This document shows, in pieces, positions 21,641 to 31,647 of a stretch of DNA of 33,355 nt. The position numbers and the translations under genes are program-made. The DNA is taken from assembly GCA_015680685.1 (NCBI GenBank), contig MNCI01003648.1, positions 296,770 through 330,124 on the forward strand, read 5' to 3'. Under the pieces are notes generated by a model. The model saw only the letters and a program-made list of their open reading frames with translations, was not told the DNA's origin and did no database searches. The DNA comes from Gnetum montanum (taxonomy: Eukaryota; Streptophyta; Gnetopsida; Gnetales; Gnetaceae). Each line of letters opens with the position of its first letter. The stretch's first letter is position 1.

Positions 21641-22080
21641 ACATTAAGATAGTTACTATTCAATGTAATGTTCCACAATAGATAAGATTTTGTAATAAGG
21701 ACAACAAAGTAGCTAGTAAAAGAAAAATAAAGCTTCTCAAAACATAGGGTAAATGGTGGCATCCATAAATCAAGATTTATAATGATCTTCATCAATAATT
21801 GGAAGGAACAAAAATACAAGTTAGAAGCCCCACAACACTAGTCAAGATTCATCAAATAGGGGCTAGTAATAAAAATAACCCAAGGATTGATCTAAATATA
21901 AAAAATTCATGATGATCTACATGTAGCTATATAACATGTTGTGAAAGAGGGGGACATAACCCCAAGTTAGATCTTGGTGTAGAGATGAGCTAGATCTAGA
22001 TACTTGAAGATTTTGGGAATAGATCCTTCATAATATATGGAAGGAGATCCACTAGTCTTGAAGTCATATAACTTAAACAA
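21641..22080 (+). other. Element A, gag linker region, unreadable
   Basis: The stretch lies between capsid and zinc knuckle of element A and should encode the basic linker. Stops occur in all frames and I can follow no continuous protein. A 71-codon minus-strand open frame (21819-21604) is a chance reading. Confidence 0.4.
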
Positions 22081-22190
22081 GTTTTGTTATTACCATGAAG
22101 CTATGAGACATGTCATAGAGAATTGCAATGCCATGAAAAATTATATCTAAGCTTTGATGAAGAAAGGAGAAAGAGTCTTCAATATCCTAG
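22081..22190 (+). pseudogene. Gag zinc knuckle of element A (Tat/Athila type)
   Basis: The frame at 22082 reads FCYYHEAMRHVIENCNAMK, then NYI, a TAA and ALMKKGERV. The spacing C-x2-H-x4-H-x4-C (Cys at 22085 and 22124, His at 22094 and 22109) is the variant knuckle typical of the Tat/Athila branch of plant gypsy elements. The usual Gly before the second His is Arg here. The following LK..I..L...G stretch is also family-typical. It would bind the element's RNA. Confidence 0.75.
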
Positions 22191-23149
22191 TGTAGCCAAG
22201 TAATTAGAACATGAAAATCATCTAGGATCCCTTGGATATTCATTTAAGAATGATATTTGTGTTTCACTTAGAGCATAAAGGTAATTATTCTAAAACTTCC
22301 TTGATAATTTAATTAGGATTATTTCAAAATAACTTTCAGCCTTCAACCCCTCAAAACCAATCAAGTCCTAAAAAGCATTTTATTTTTAATCTTTCCTTAG
22401 ATACTCCCACAATTTCTATAATCTAGATTATACATAGAACTTCATTCATTACTGATATGACATCTCATTATGATGTAGCTATTGCTCACTAAAAACCATA
22501 TTCAACTATCCTTCATCTTCTTTAAAAAACTAGTTGTCTCTACCTACCTCATCCATATTGGTTAATTAATCACTTGTCCTATTGCCATCTCATCTTCTTC
22601 CTCATCAAGATCATAGGAGTTATTCTTGCTTCCTACTCCTACATTGCTCATCAAAATGCTTATAAGGCTACAAAAGAAAATAACATCCAATGATAAATAA
22701 AAGGAAAAGGAATAGATGAACATACAACATACTCAAACAAAGAAGATGAAGGAAAATTCTTATTCCAAGTTGCATAAAAAATATCTGCTCCTACTTCAAT
22801 AACTACATCAACTACTTTCACATTAGATGTAGTTTCTCTAGTACCGATCTCCAAAGATTCAACTTCTAGAGGTAAAGATTTTTCTTAGATTATTACAACA
22901 AAGAAGTTAAAGGGAATAAATGTTTTCCTTTTTGACCTTTTTTCAACTTCAAAGGAGTATTTTTTGGCATTAGAGAAGATTCTTAAATTTATCATTGTGC
23001 TAAAAAATTTTCAGCCCCATGTCGAAGCTATTTCATAGGTGCTTAACTCTCCATGGTATGAGTAGACTACTTGTTGTTTAAAGGAGAGAATATAAAAACT
23101 CATTATGCAATGGGTAGCATGTGCTAGCTTTCTATCTACATTATGATAC
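22191..23149 (+). other. Element A, region between gag knuckle and protease
   Basis: In Tat/Athila elements a long, poorly conserved linker separates the knuckle from the protease, and this stretch fits that place. Readings are low-complexity (Ser/Thr/Pro/His) with stops in all frames. No further domain is recognised. Confidence 0.4.
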
Positions 23150-23390
23150 AGATCAGGAATAATGCCATGCTACCTTTGGTGCATGTGGATGATGGATTTT
23201 GAGCCAATGTTATATCATGGGTTGTCATAGAGCATCTCAGCCTTGAAAAAAAAGTTACGTACTATAATAATAACTTTAATTTGATTTTAATTAGTAGAGT
23301 TAGAGTAGAGATTATAGGTGCAATTAAGTTATGCTTTTTGGTAGAAAGTTGTATTACATCCAAGGCTATTTTCACATTGTTCTTAGTTCA
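23150..23390 (+). pseudogene. Aspartic protease remnant of element A
   Basis: At 23176 the frame reads LVHVDDGF, a TGA and ANVISWVVIEHL. This aligns with the active-site region of Tat/Athila proteases (L-I-D-x-G-S-S-A-D/N-I-I-S). Asp and Gly are kept (D-D-G) and a TGA replaces the second Ser. The frame stays open to about 23450 and includes VRVEIIGAIKL and FLVESCITS, like the flap and second half of the domain. The element cannot be followed further: no reverse transcriptase is seen. Confidence 0.65.
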
Positions 23391-23450
23391 GCTTCCAAGT
23401 TGGTTATACCCTACTATCATATCCTTTATTACTTGGTTATCCCCCCTTAG

Positions 23451-24933
23451 TTAAACTAAGGTATGTGACATACCTAGGTTAATTAGCAAAGATAAATTAT
23501 TAAAAGGAAACATGGTCAAAGAGTATACCAAAAGCAAGAGTTACCTTGGGTTTTATATATCTAGGTGACTAAGAGGGTACTAAGGGAAATGGGTGACTGA
23601 GTGTTAGTATCCATCATTCGCCACCATAGTAGGAATCTCGACCACTGACACCTATGGAAGACATAATGGGAAACACAAATAAAACCCATGCACAAAAGCA
23701 CCACTAGTCAAAAGAGATGACCATGCAAAAGAAAATAGGAAAATAACACAACAAAAATGAAAAAGAGGAATAGCAAAAGTTAAAAATAAGGTAAAAACAA
23801 AAGTAAAAATAAAACAATTATGTCATAAGTACAAGGAAATAAAATTAAAATAACTAAATAATAGAGTAAGATAAATGATTAGAAGTGGTGATGTCCATTA
23901 AAATACTAACTATGGAGGAGTAATTGCTTCATTGCCAGTGTTATATCCTAGTTTTAAGGTAGTGGCATCATTATTTGATTGGTAATCATTGCTTGACCCT
24001 TAAACACTCTACTTATAGAGGGGGTTTTTGTTGGATGCTTGAAGTTATGAGCTTGGAGCATTGCCTCAACTATAAGGTTCTTGTGGGAGTGTGGCTCGAC
24101 TCATGATGGAAGGTTATTGTGGGATCATTTTTTTTTCTTTGGTTTCTTACTTTCTTTTTTTCCTCTTTTTGTTCATCATCTTTTTCTCTTTCTTTCTTTT
24201 TATTTCTCTCTTTTTTTCCATGAGAAATTAAATATTTGACTAGCTTCAGTCATGAGGTTCTTGTGGAAGCCAAATTTATTTTGTAAGGGTTGCTCACATA
24301 GCATTGATCTTACTTGATATTAGCAGATGCCTTTACCACCAGAGAAACTAGGTCCAATATAACACACCTTTTCCACCTTAGTGACTTATCCAAGTAGGTA
24401 TTTAATAGAAACCAAACACTAATAAGCATTACCGTATACTGAGCTATTTAACCATCTTAACTTTTGAACATTGTACTTAAAGAAGATTGTTTAAAAATAA
24501 TGAAGGTTATCATGTGTAAGCCACTTATTAATCTAAGGCTCACTCTTAGTTGGATTTTGGGTTTAAACTTGCCTATTTCAAAGTAGGAGGAGTTGTTCTT
24601 CTCCCTTGAATTCCAAACATGATGCTATCTAATTCTTTATAATCCCAACTAACAATAGAATTTCCTATTGTCCTCTACATTTTTCAAGGTAAAAGTTGTA
24701 GACTATTGATTTTTCCTTAATTATATATAATGTGATATGTAATTAAAATTTATAATTTTGTTAAAATTTTGTTATTACATGTAAAGTAATTAAGGGAGAC
24801 CATTTCTAACAAAATAAAAGAAAATAACATCAAATGGAAAGAATGTATACCTTTTTCAAAGATTCAATTTAAATTTTAAAAAGAAATAAAAAAAATATAC
24901 TAAACCCTTAATGAAGATTGACTTTGCCAGCCT
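23451..24933. other. Unassigned stretch with A-rich and pyrimidine tracts
   Basis: No coding frame is supported. Between 23740 and 23870 the plus strand is A-rich ('aaaagttaaaaataagg...'); between 24127 and 24225 it is almost pure pyrimidine. 'aaggttcttgtgggagtg' (24076) and 'gaggttcttgtggaagcc' (24255) form a loose direct repeat. If LTR D is a 5' LTR, the right part is the leader of its minus-strand element. Confidence 0.45.
24127..24225. repeat. Pyrimidine-rich low-complexity tract
   Basis: About 100 bases of T and C with only a handful of purines, in runs such as 'ctttctttctttttatttctctcttttttt'-like blocks. It is simple sequence; on the minus strand it is a polypurine stretch. Confidence 0.8.
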
Positions 24934-24950
24934 CCCTAGCATCGGTGCCA
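24934..24950 (-). other. Primer-binding site, tRNA-Asp type (LTR D)
   Basis: On the minus strand TGGCACCGATGCTAGGG follows the LTR end CTCGTCA after three bases. It matches 13 of 17 bases of TGGCGCCGTTGCCGGGG, the complement of the plant tRNA-Asp 3' end used by many Athila-type elements. Three of the four differences are transitions. Confidence 0.6.
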
Positions 24951-24953
24951 AAT

Positions 24954-25950
24954 TGACGAGCCTAGCAAAATTTGGAGTTCAATACTTTTAATTATTATCT
25001 ATCTTCTATTGTAGAGAAGTCACCTCGTCTGTGATTAACCTGTGAGTAGTATCTCATGGAGGAATGGTTCAAAAGTCAAAAGATCATCAAGACATAAAAT
25101 GATAAGGATTGAATCCAAACCAAGTCCACACTTATGACTATCACTCATAAGTAAAAACATGCATCTTTATCCTAACTTCTAATCACAAGTTTAGGAATGA
25201 AGATTTATGGTTAAATCAAATTGTAGACACGAATACATGCACATTTCATGAAGATTACAAGGGAGGCTTTACCTAATTTGTGATTCTTGCTTGGTGTCTT
25301 GACAAAGTAGCAACTTCAATAGTCCAACATTGGACTCCAATGGTTTATGATTGCTACAAAGCTGAACAAATCTTTCCTTTACAATTTCAAAGGGGATGAG
25401 ACTTCAACGTGACATGGGTTTGTTTTGGGTATCCATTTCATACATTCTCTTTTATGTATACATATCTATATATCTATCTCTCAATCTGAATGTTGGACAT
25501 GTATTTATACTCTAAGGGTATCTAAAATGAAATATTGGATATTTGATTCTTATCACAGGCATTGACATTAATTGATATCTACTTTGTCGATTTCCATTGT
25601 AGCCTTGATCTTCCATGATCATTGCCACAAGTCGCTCATCTTTTCTTTGATCGATATTTAGATTTGTTCCTTCCGATCTTGTCTATAGAAATCCATGATA
25701 TCAATCCTTATCACTTTTTATATTTGGATTAATATCTCCTATATCAATCTTTGTCGCAACCTTGATTTCTATTGATATTATCTTTATCAATCTTTATTGC
25801 AGCTTCAATTACTTGCAATAGCCAAAATAAACATCATTAGTTCATATCGCTATAGGTAGAAAAAATCAATGATTTTCAATATATCAAATGATAAAAAGTA
25901 AAATACTATATCCATTACTATTTACATAAAACATTTTATGGGGTTCAACA
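24954..25950 (-). mobile_element. LTR D, probably a 5' LTR of a gypsy element
   Basis: The left edge (plus 'tgacgagcc', minus ...GGCTCGTCA) is set by the primer-binding site. The right edge at 'ggggttcaaca' (minus TGTTGAACCCC) is tentative. A minus-strand TATAAATA lies at 25502-25509, about 550 bases before the LTR end. No partner copy is visible. A purine-rich stretch and a long coding remnant lie just right of it, which would fit a 3' LTR instead, so its role is open. Confidence 0.5.
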
Positions 25951-26099
25951 CCTTACTCTTATTTCGACCTTCCTCTTGGCCAAAACTTTCTTTTCCATTT
26001 GTTTCTAGGTCTCCAAAGTGGTAGATTAACATAAATATAATAAAAAGGAAATTTAAAAATATAATTAAACATATAAAATAATAATACTAATAAAAAATA
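25951..26099 (-). other. Possible 3' exon and intron region of the unknown minus-strand coding remnant
   Basis: On the minus strand a strong splice donor CTAG/GTAAGT occurs at 26147/26146. An AT-rich stretch follows, then a possible acceptor AG near 26011. This suggests an intron of about 136 bases, with the next reading KWKRKFWPRGRSK at about 25995-25957. The acceptor has a poor pyrimidine tract, so the model is weak. Confidence 0.3.
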
Positions 26100-27648
26100 A
26101 AAAGAATATAAATAAAATAAAAACAATAAAAATAACTTATACTTACCTAGCCTCTCTTATAACTTAGTACCTTCTAGTCTCAAGCTCTTCTCCTCTAGGT
26201 CATATGAACTTGATGCCTATGTCTCATTAATCCTTAGCTTCTTTGAGGCTTGGACATAATCCCATGTTACTATAGCATACCATCTCATGTTCTTCGTCCC
26301 ATGCCTAGAATGTTCATAAACAAGACTTTTCATGGATAACACAATTTTGTTAGGGATGGAAGATTAAACAAAATTCTTCTTCAATGAGCAGGGAATATCT
26401 AGTGGTCCTTCTAAAGTAGATGGAAGAGTCATGATGATACTCATGATGTTTTGGTATAATGATGGTGAAAATTCCTTTTCATTGAAAACCATTCCCTTCT
26501 CACAGGTACTATAAGCAAATAACCCTACAAAATACCACATCATGTCATAATAGATACTATAGTTTATAGAGTTGCTGATACCTTTCTGATTCACTAGGCT
26601 AATGTTGTCAAGCTCTTTGATCACTTTCTCTGCTATGTGGTTGGCCTAGTCATACATCTCACCTCTCATCATGATTTTAAATATAACAATGAGTTTTTAA
26701 GGAGAAGTCATGCATATCTATTTAAACCTTTCATAGAAAATCCTCTTAATGAAGAGGTGGTAAGCCTAAATCAAGTCCTAATTGCTATAGTGTAGAATGT
26801 TCTAATCCTTATACATGTACTCAACCCAACCCTTGATTTTTTAGGTTTTAGTCCTAGATAACTTGCTATAGTGTTTAACAATAGCACCTTCATTAGATAG
26901 CCCAAACTAATATCGCAAAGAAATCTTATTTCATTGTAAGATCACCTCCTTGTTATGAATGTGGAACATGAACAATCTTTATTTGGTTGAGTAGCACTTC
27001 ACCATAGTGATTATATCAATGGATGAAATGCTAGATAATTTTAAATTAAAGAAATAAATTAATCCTATCTACTTAAATATGTGGAGGTACTTCATCCCCT
27101 TTCCACTCATCCACTACTAATGACTTGATGGAGGTTTATAAATATTAATTTATAGTGACCTCTTCTTTATGTTATCCAACTTGATATAACATCATATATG
27201 CATAGGTTCATAACATAACAAAGCATCAACATTAACATTAGCACAAGGACATCAACATTAATAGTTTTAATTTTATCTACAAAGCATTAACATTAACATT
27301 AGCACAAGGACATCATATAGGCATAGGTTCATAACATAACAAAGAACTAAGTGCAAACTTTTCAAGTATATCTTTTGAAATCAACTTGACTCTAGATCTC
27401 TTTGATCACTCCACCTCTAGGCCAAAATATTCCATGTCATGTAAAGCATAAATCAAAGTAGCATTTTTAATAGAGATATATCATTTATGATCTTTAGCAT
27501 TATTGATTTCAGTAGGAAACCTTTTAAAAATAGGAGAGTGCTAGTTATTAGTAGGAGTAATTTTATTAAGAAACTTATCTAGCCTCTCTAGATAGGAATC
27601 TTCTTTGTTGAGATTATCAGATCTAAAAGCATACAAGTCATGTAGCAT
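26100..27648 (-). pseudogene. Long coding remnant of unknown function with C-to-T type stops
   Basis: From the ATG at 27648 (LHDLYAFRSDNLNKED) a minus-strand frame runs about 95 codons to a tandem duplication at 27189-27345. It resumes (CYIKLDNIKKRSL near 27190) and continues without a detectable frameshift to about 26148, about 350 codons more. The largest piece without stops is 26624-26364 (MIKELDNISLVNQKG ... MMWYFVGLFAYSTCEKG). About fifteen stops interrupt it, nearly all TAG, TAA or TGA where Gln, Arg or Trp fit. The protein would be basic and rich in Ile, Lys and Tyr, with no motif I can name. It could be the extra reading frame some Tat-lineage elements carry, or a dead host gene. A further ATG at 27845 (MESQEKSKKKELYQI) may belong to an upstream exon. 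Confidence 0.6.
27189..27345. repeat. Complex tandem duplication (121-bp and 64-bp offsets)
   Basis: A 36-base word starting 'catcatat' and including 'gcataggttcataacataac' occurs at about 27189 and 27310. A second word, 'cattaacattagcacaagga', occurs near 27227 and 27291. The longer duplication is not a multiple of three and disrupts the minus-strand coding remnant. Confidence 0.8.
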
Positions 27649-27874
27649 TACTAGATAGCTAACTTAATAATTATTACCTAGAACTTGGAAACTAAATTTT
27701 AACATAATAAAACATCAACTTACTTGGAAACTATTATGTGGGTGCCAGATGGATTAAAGAAACTGTAAGCATTAAACCTTTTATATGGCTAGTCTCTTTA
27801 GATTTGATATAGTTCTTTCTTTTTGGATTTTTCTTGTGACTCCATCCTAATTAATGATAACATCCACATGAAAG

Positions 27875-27970
27875 CTCTCTTGGATTATGTAATCTAGAAA
27901 ACATGACTCTCTTAGGTTATGTAATCTAGAAATCATGAATCTCTTGGATTATGTAATCTAGAAAACATGG
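27875..27970. repeat. Three tandem 32-bp units
   Basis: Units 27875-27906, 27907-27938 and 27939-27970 share 'tatgtaatctagaaa' and differ at two to four positions each. They lie just right of the upstream ATG at 27845 of the minus-strand remnant. Confidence 0.9.
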
Positions 27971-30900
27971 ATTGATTCCTAGACTAATATCCTTCAAGGA
28001 ATGAGACACTATCCTTAATAGGAGTGAGATTTGTATAAGTATGTGGAAATTATTCACATAAAACTTCAAACTTGTCTAGCCATCAACCTTGCCCAAATCT
28101 TTGTAGAATGGATCGAGCATTCATTCATAATGAATACTATCCTAATCCTCTTCATCTTGCTAGTGATAACTATACTCATATCAATAATTAGAAAGTACAA
28201 AGACTTAATGATCACCATATTAGATCTCACATCACATCTACAAATAAGACAAAGGCTACAATAGTTGGCATCTAGTAAATAAGACATGAAACATAGAATA
28301 AGACTAAAGGACAAATCAATAAATGTTGATCAACATACTAAGAAAGGATCAATCACAAATCTTATCTACTTAGGATATCATGCACATCAAACATAGAATC
28401 CAAATAATTAATAGAAATACAATGTCCTATGTCTAACTGAAAATAACAATTTGTCCATGATTTAATATTGCTAATAAGATTGAATCATAGAGGCAAGTAT
28501 AAATAAAAATAATTCTTCTTGAAAAATATGAATTTCATCCTTGTATTTTAAAGCTTGAAATGGCTAAGTAAAGTTACATGATGCTTGACTATATTGATGT
28601 TGGAGTCACCTAATTTTATCATTACCTAGCATTACTATGACATGCCTTAACGTTGATTCAAAATCCAAATAGAAAATCATGAAGAATGAAGTGTAGAAAT
28701 GTATCCTTAATCCAATCGTAACATAAAATATCGTGATTAACATGCTAAACATAATTCATAGAAGCTAAAATTTAAGTGTCCTTGAAACCTAAATTTCATA
28801 AATTCAACCCTACAAGTTAAGCATAATTTCATGATGTTGGTTGTACATAGGTGATGTTGACACTAGCATTAACATTAGTAGGCTAGTGTTGGCATCTTTA
28901 ATCTAGAATTAGATGAAATTTTGGCATCATAGTTGACATTATTGTCACCATTTTTTTAAAAAATAAATTTTTAAATTTAAAAGAAAATTAAAATCTATAT
29001 TTAAAAATTTAAACCTTAAAAATTAAGATTAAAAAAATATTCAAGACATGCACAATATCTACACATTTTGTAGCCCTCATGATGCATAGTACAAACATTT
29101 TTCTTATAGAATTAGGTCCTACCCACACCCATGGACAACCACATCGTACCCTACCTAAGGTAGGATAAGCTTGTTTAGCACTATCCCATTCCCTTATGAT
29201 ATTCTTACTCTTCTAAATTTTGCATCTATATGCACCTCATATGCATTCTACACATTTCTCATATTGTTAGCATGTCCTTGATAATGATCCAAATTCAAAA
29301 TTATGAAAATAAAATAAAAAAATTATTTCTCTATGTCCAAGGTTATGTGGGCTTGAGTGGGATGTTCTAGCCTAGGTAGAGCCATATGGGCTTCTACATA
29401 GGCCAGATGTATCCTTGTAAGAGATGCATTGTTGCACATAGAGATTATGATAGTCCTAGAAAGTTTTCTAGACTCTTGCCACTTAGCATGATGGTGCTTT
29501 CTATTTTCCACCCTTGCTATATAATGTGAAAACTAACATTTTGTATCCTTGCATCCTCTACTTCACTTTGATATGCCAATTCCTAAAACATCCTTAAAAC
29601 CTTTACTACATAATGGTTGTTACTATTCTTTGTCTCTACACTTTATCTTTCTCATCCTTGATCATTGTCAGTCATAAGGTTGACCCTTTCATACCTTAGA
29701 AAAGGCTCACATTTAAAATTTAAAAATACTTGAAGCTCCCATATGGCTAGCAAAGTGGTGTACATCCCTTGTAGGGTTGTGTGGGTTCCTACAAGTGCCA
29801 CACAACCTATGTAGAGGTCACGCAACCTCTTGTAAGGGTTGTGATAGCTCTCACACTTATTACATTGGCCTTGATTGTCCCACATAATTATCATCATCCC
29901 CATTCTTTTGTTTCCTACCCCCTAAAATACTACTTTATGCACCATCATTTTTATCTTATCATCCACCATGCTGATCACCAATGCTAAATCCCTATACTAC
30001 ATTGCTAAACAACAAATCCTTGTAGATAAATAAAAATAAAAGATAGCATGAGGACACTCACATGAGCTCTCAAGGAAATGGTTGCTATTTTAGCAATGTT
30101 TCCCTTAGCTCTATCATGTGTTTTCTCCACATTTCACTTTGGGTTCCAACCTTTTTATTCTCGCATGTCTTGGTGACATTGAATACTTCCATATCATCCT
30201 CAGTATCACTAAGGCTTTGGAGCATGATAGTGTGAGAAAAGAAAGGAAGGGTATGTATGAAAATGCTAAAATTTGAAAAGAATCAATTGAGCTTTTTATG
30301 TGTTATGTTATGCATAATGAAATGTGAGATGACACTGATGTTAGCATTAATGTTTGCTAGTTGGCATCAATGTCACCTAGGGCCTACGTTAGCATGACTA
30401 CATTACGTAGTCCATGTCACCATGTTAGCTACCTTTGATACTATATTAATAGTTCATGTTGCTTATGTAATCAACAAAAATAGAGTTCTAAAATGAAGGA
30501 ATTTCAAGTTAGGATCAACCTAGGATTGTTCACACTTACTTTAGTCTTCTTTCATCTCCAAAATTAACCATTAAATATTATTAAAATAATCATTTTATTA
30601 TCATTATTTGATAAAATTAAACTTAATTTATTACTTTAAAATTATTAAAACTATGAATCCTTATTGTTATTTCTCATAATATTTCTTGATCTTATGTTGA
30701 TCTATTGTAGGCCATGGAAACCATCATCATTATCTAATTATATGAACCACTTGCCTTGGATGGGTTCCATAACCATATCATTAGATCACTTAATGAGAAT
30801 GTGATAGATCTATATTCACTTAATCTACTAGAAGCATTAGAATTATTTCTAGAAATAACTAAGAAGGACCTTATTCCTTAATCTATCCTTGTCTTTTTAA

Positions 30901-31031
30901 ATAGAGAGCTATTTTAACTAATGATCCTCTTATTAAGCTACCTATCACCACTTATAAGAATGTAAATAAGGCACTACAACTATGGATAAGCTTGCTTAAA
31001 TATATTAAAACCACTATCTTGGCTATGTTAT
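27971..31031. other. Unassigned AT-rich stretch
   Basis: About 3 kb without a supported gene. Overlapping open frames on both strands at 28031-28314 are chance readings. Two blocks (28851-28900 and 30331-30375) share words like 'ttagcattaa', 'gctagt' and 'ttggcatc' and may be relics of one family. Around 29340-29480 and 29750-29850 there are GC-richer repeats built on 'gttgtgtggg' and 'cacacaacct'. Near 30900-31015 a plus-strand reading (NDPLIKLPITTYKNVNKALQ) looks protein-like but is short. Confidence 0.4.
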
Positions 31032-31039
31032 TGATGGGC

Positions 31040-31083
31040 CGCGATATCGCATGGGCTACGATATCGCGTACGCGATATCGCGA
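31040..31083. promoter_or_regulatory. GCGATATCGC palindrome array upstream of the TATA box
   Basis: Three copies of GATATCGC-type palindromes lie within 44 bases, 15-58 bases before the TATA box. The second and third copies join through GTAC to make a perfect 22-base palindrome at 31059-31080. Eight or more CpGs survive here. Position and symmetry suggest a binding site for a dimeric protein in the LTR promoter, but no known factor is claimed. Confidence 0.6.
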
Positions 31084-31097
31084 TGTGCCATCATATC

Positions 31098-31105
31098 TAT
31101 AAATA
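31098..31105 (+). promoter_or_regulatory. TATA box of LTR F
   Basis: TATAAATA, 67 bases into the LTR and 170 bases before AATAAA at 31275. This is the usual arrangement for start and end of a genomic retrotransposon transcript. Confidence 0.7.
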
Positions 31106-31504
31106 AGAGGTGGCTCTCGTTTGTTTCCTCATCCTAGGCTAGACAGTAGGGAAACTCTGGCAAATTGATCACTCGAGAGATAGAATATTTTCCATGTGCC
31201 CGCAGTAGGAGTCCTAAAGTGAACGGATCTTTATTTGAGAAAACATTGTACCTGAACACAAGTTTGTGTACGGCAATAAAGATGAGCTTCTTGGATAAAC
31301 CTTGCAGTGCATGGAATAGGATTTTATTATTGTTATTTCTTACCTGTTATTTACTATTTTCTTTCTCAACCCTTCTCTCCTAGTTAAGTGCCTCAGTACG
31401 ACCACTTNGGCATGTAGGCACTTAGTCTATGGAGTTCAACCAAATCACGCGTGCTACGCTCGTATTCATATGGTTGAGTGTAAGGGTATCTCGCCACTCA
31501 TCAT

Positions 31505-31521
31505 TGGTACTGTTTCCGGGG
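31505..31521 (+). other. Primer-binding site, tRNA-Asp type (element F)
   Basis: TGGTACTGTTTCCGGGG matches 13 of 17 bases of TGGCGCCGTTGCCGGGG, complementary to plant tRNA-Asp. Three of the four differences are CpG-type transitions. This primer is usual in the Athila branch of plant gypsy elements. Confidence 0.75.
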
Positions 31522-31647
31522 ACTAAGTGTTTGTGCACTGAATAGAACATAGGATATCACTCACATCATTGGGAGCCTAAAAAAACCTTCGGGTTAATTA
31601 AAAGAAAAATTATATAACGGTAAATTAGCACACCGAATTAAATCGCA

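Larger units (their letters stand above)
31032..31503 (+). mobile_element. 5' LTR of gypsy element F
   Basis: The 472-bp unit starts TGATG and ends CATCA, a perfect 5-base inverted terminal repeat, and is followed after one base by a tRNA-Asp primer-binding site. Internal order is right for a plus-strand LTR: TATA box (31098-31105), AATAAA (31275-31280), end. It keeps many CpG sites, unlike most of the window, suggesting a younger insertion. Its end is related to 128-217. One undetermined base (n) lies at 31408. The partner LTR is outside the window. Confidence 0.85.

Noticed and set aside
27875-27970. Three 32-bp units considered as a CRISPR-like array
   Set aside because: The units are directly adjacent with no spacers, and the context is plant repeat DNA.
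28031-28314. Overlapping open frames of 77 and 82 codons on opposite strands
   Set aside because: Both are low-complexity Ile/Leu/Met readings of AT-rich DNA with no support on either side.
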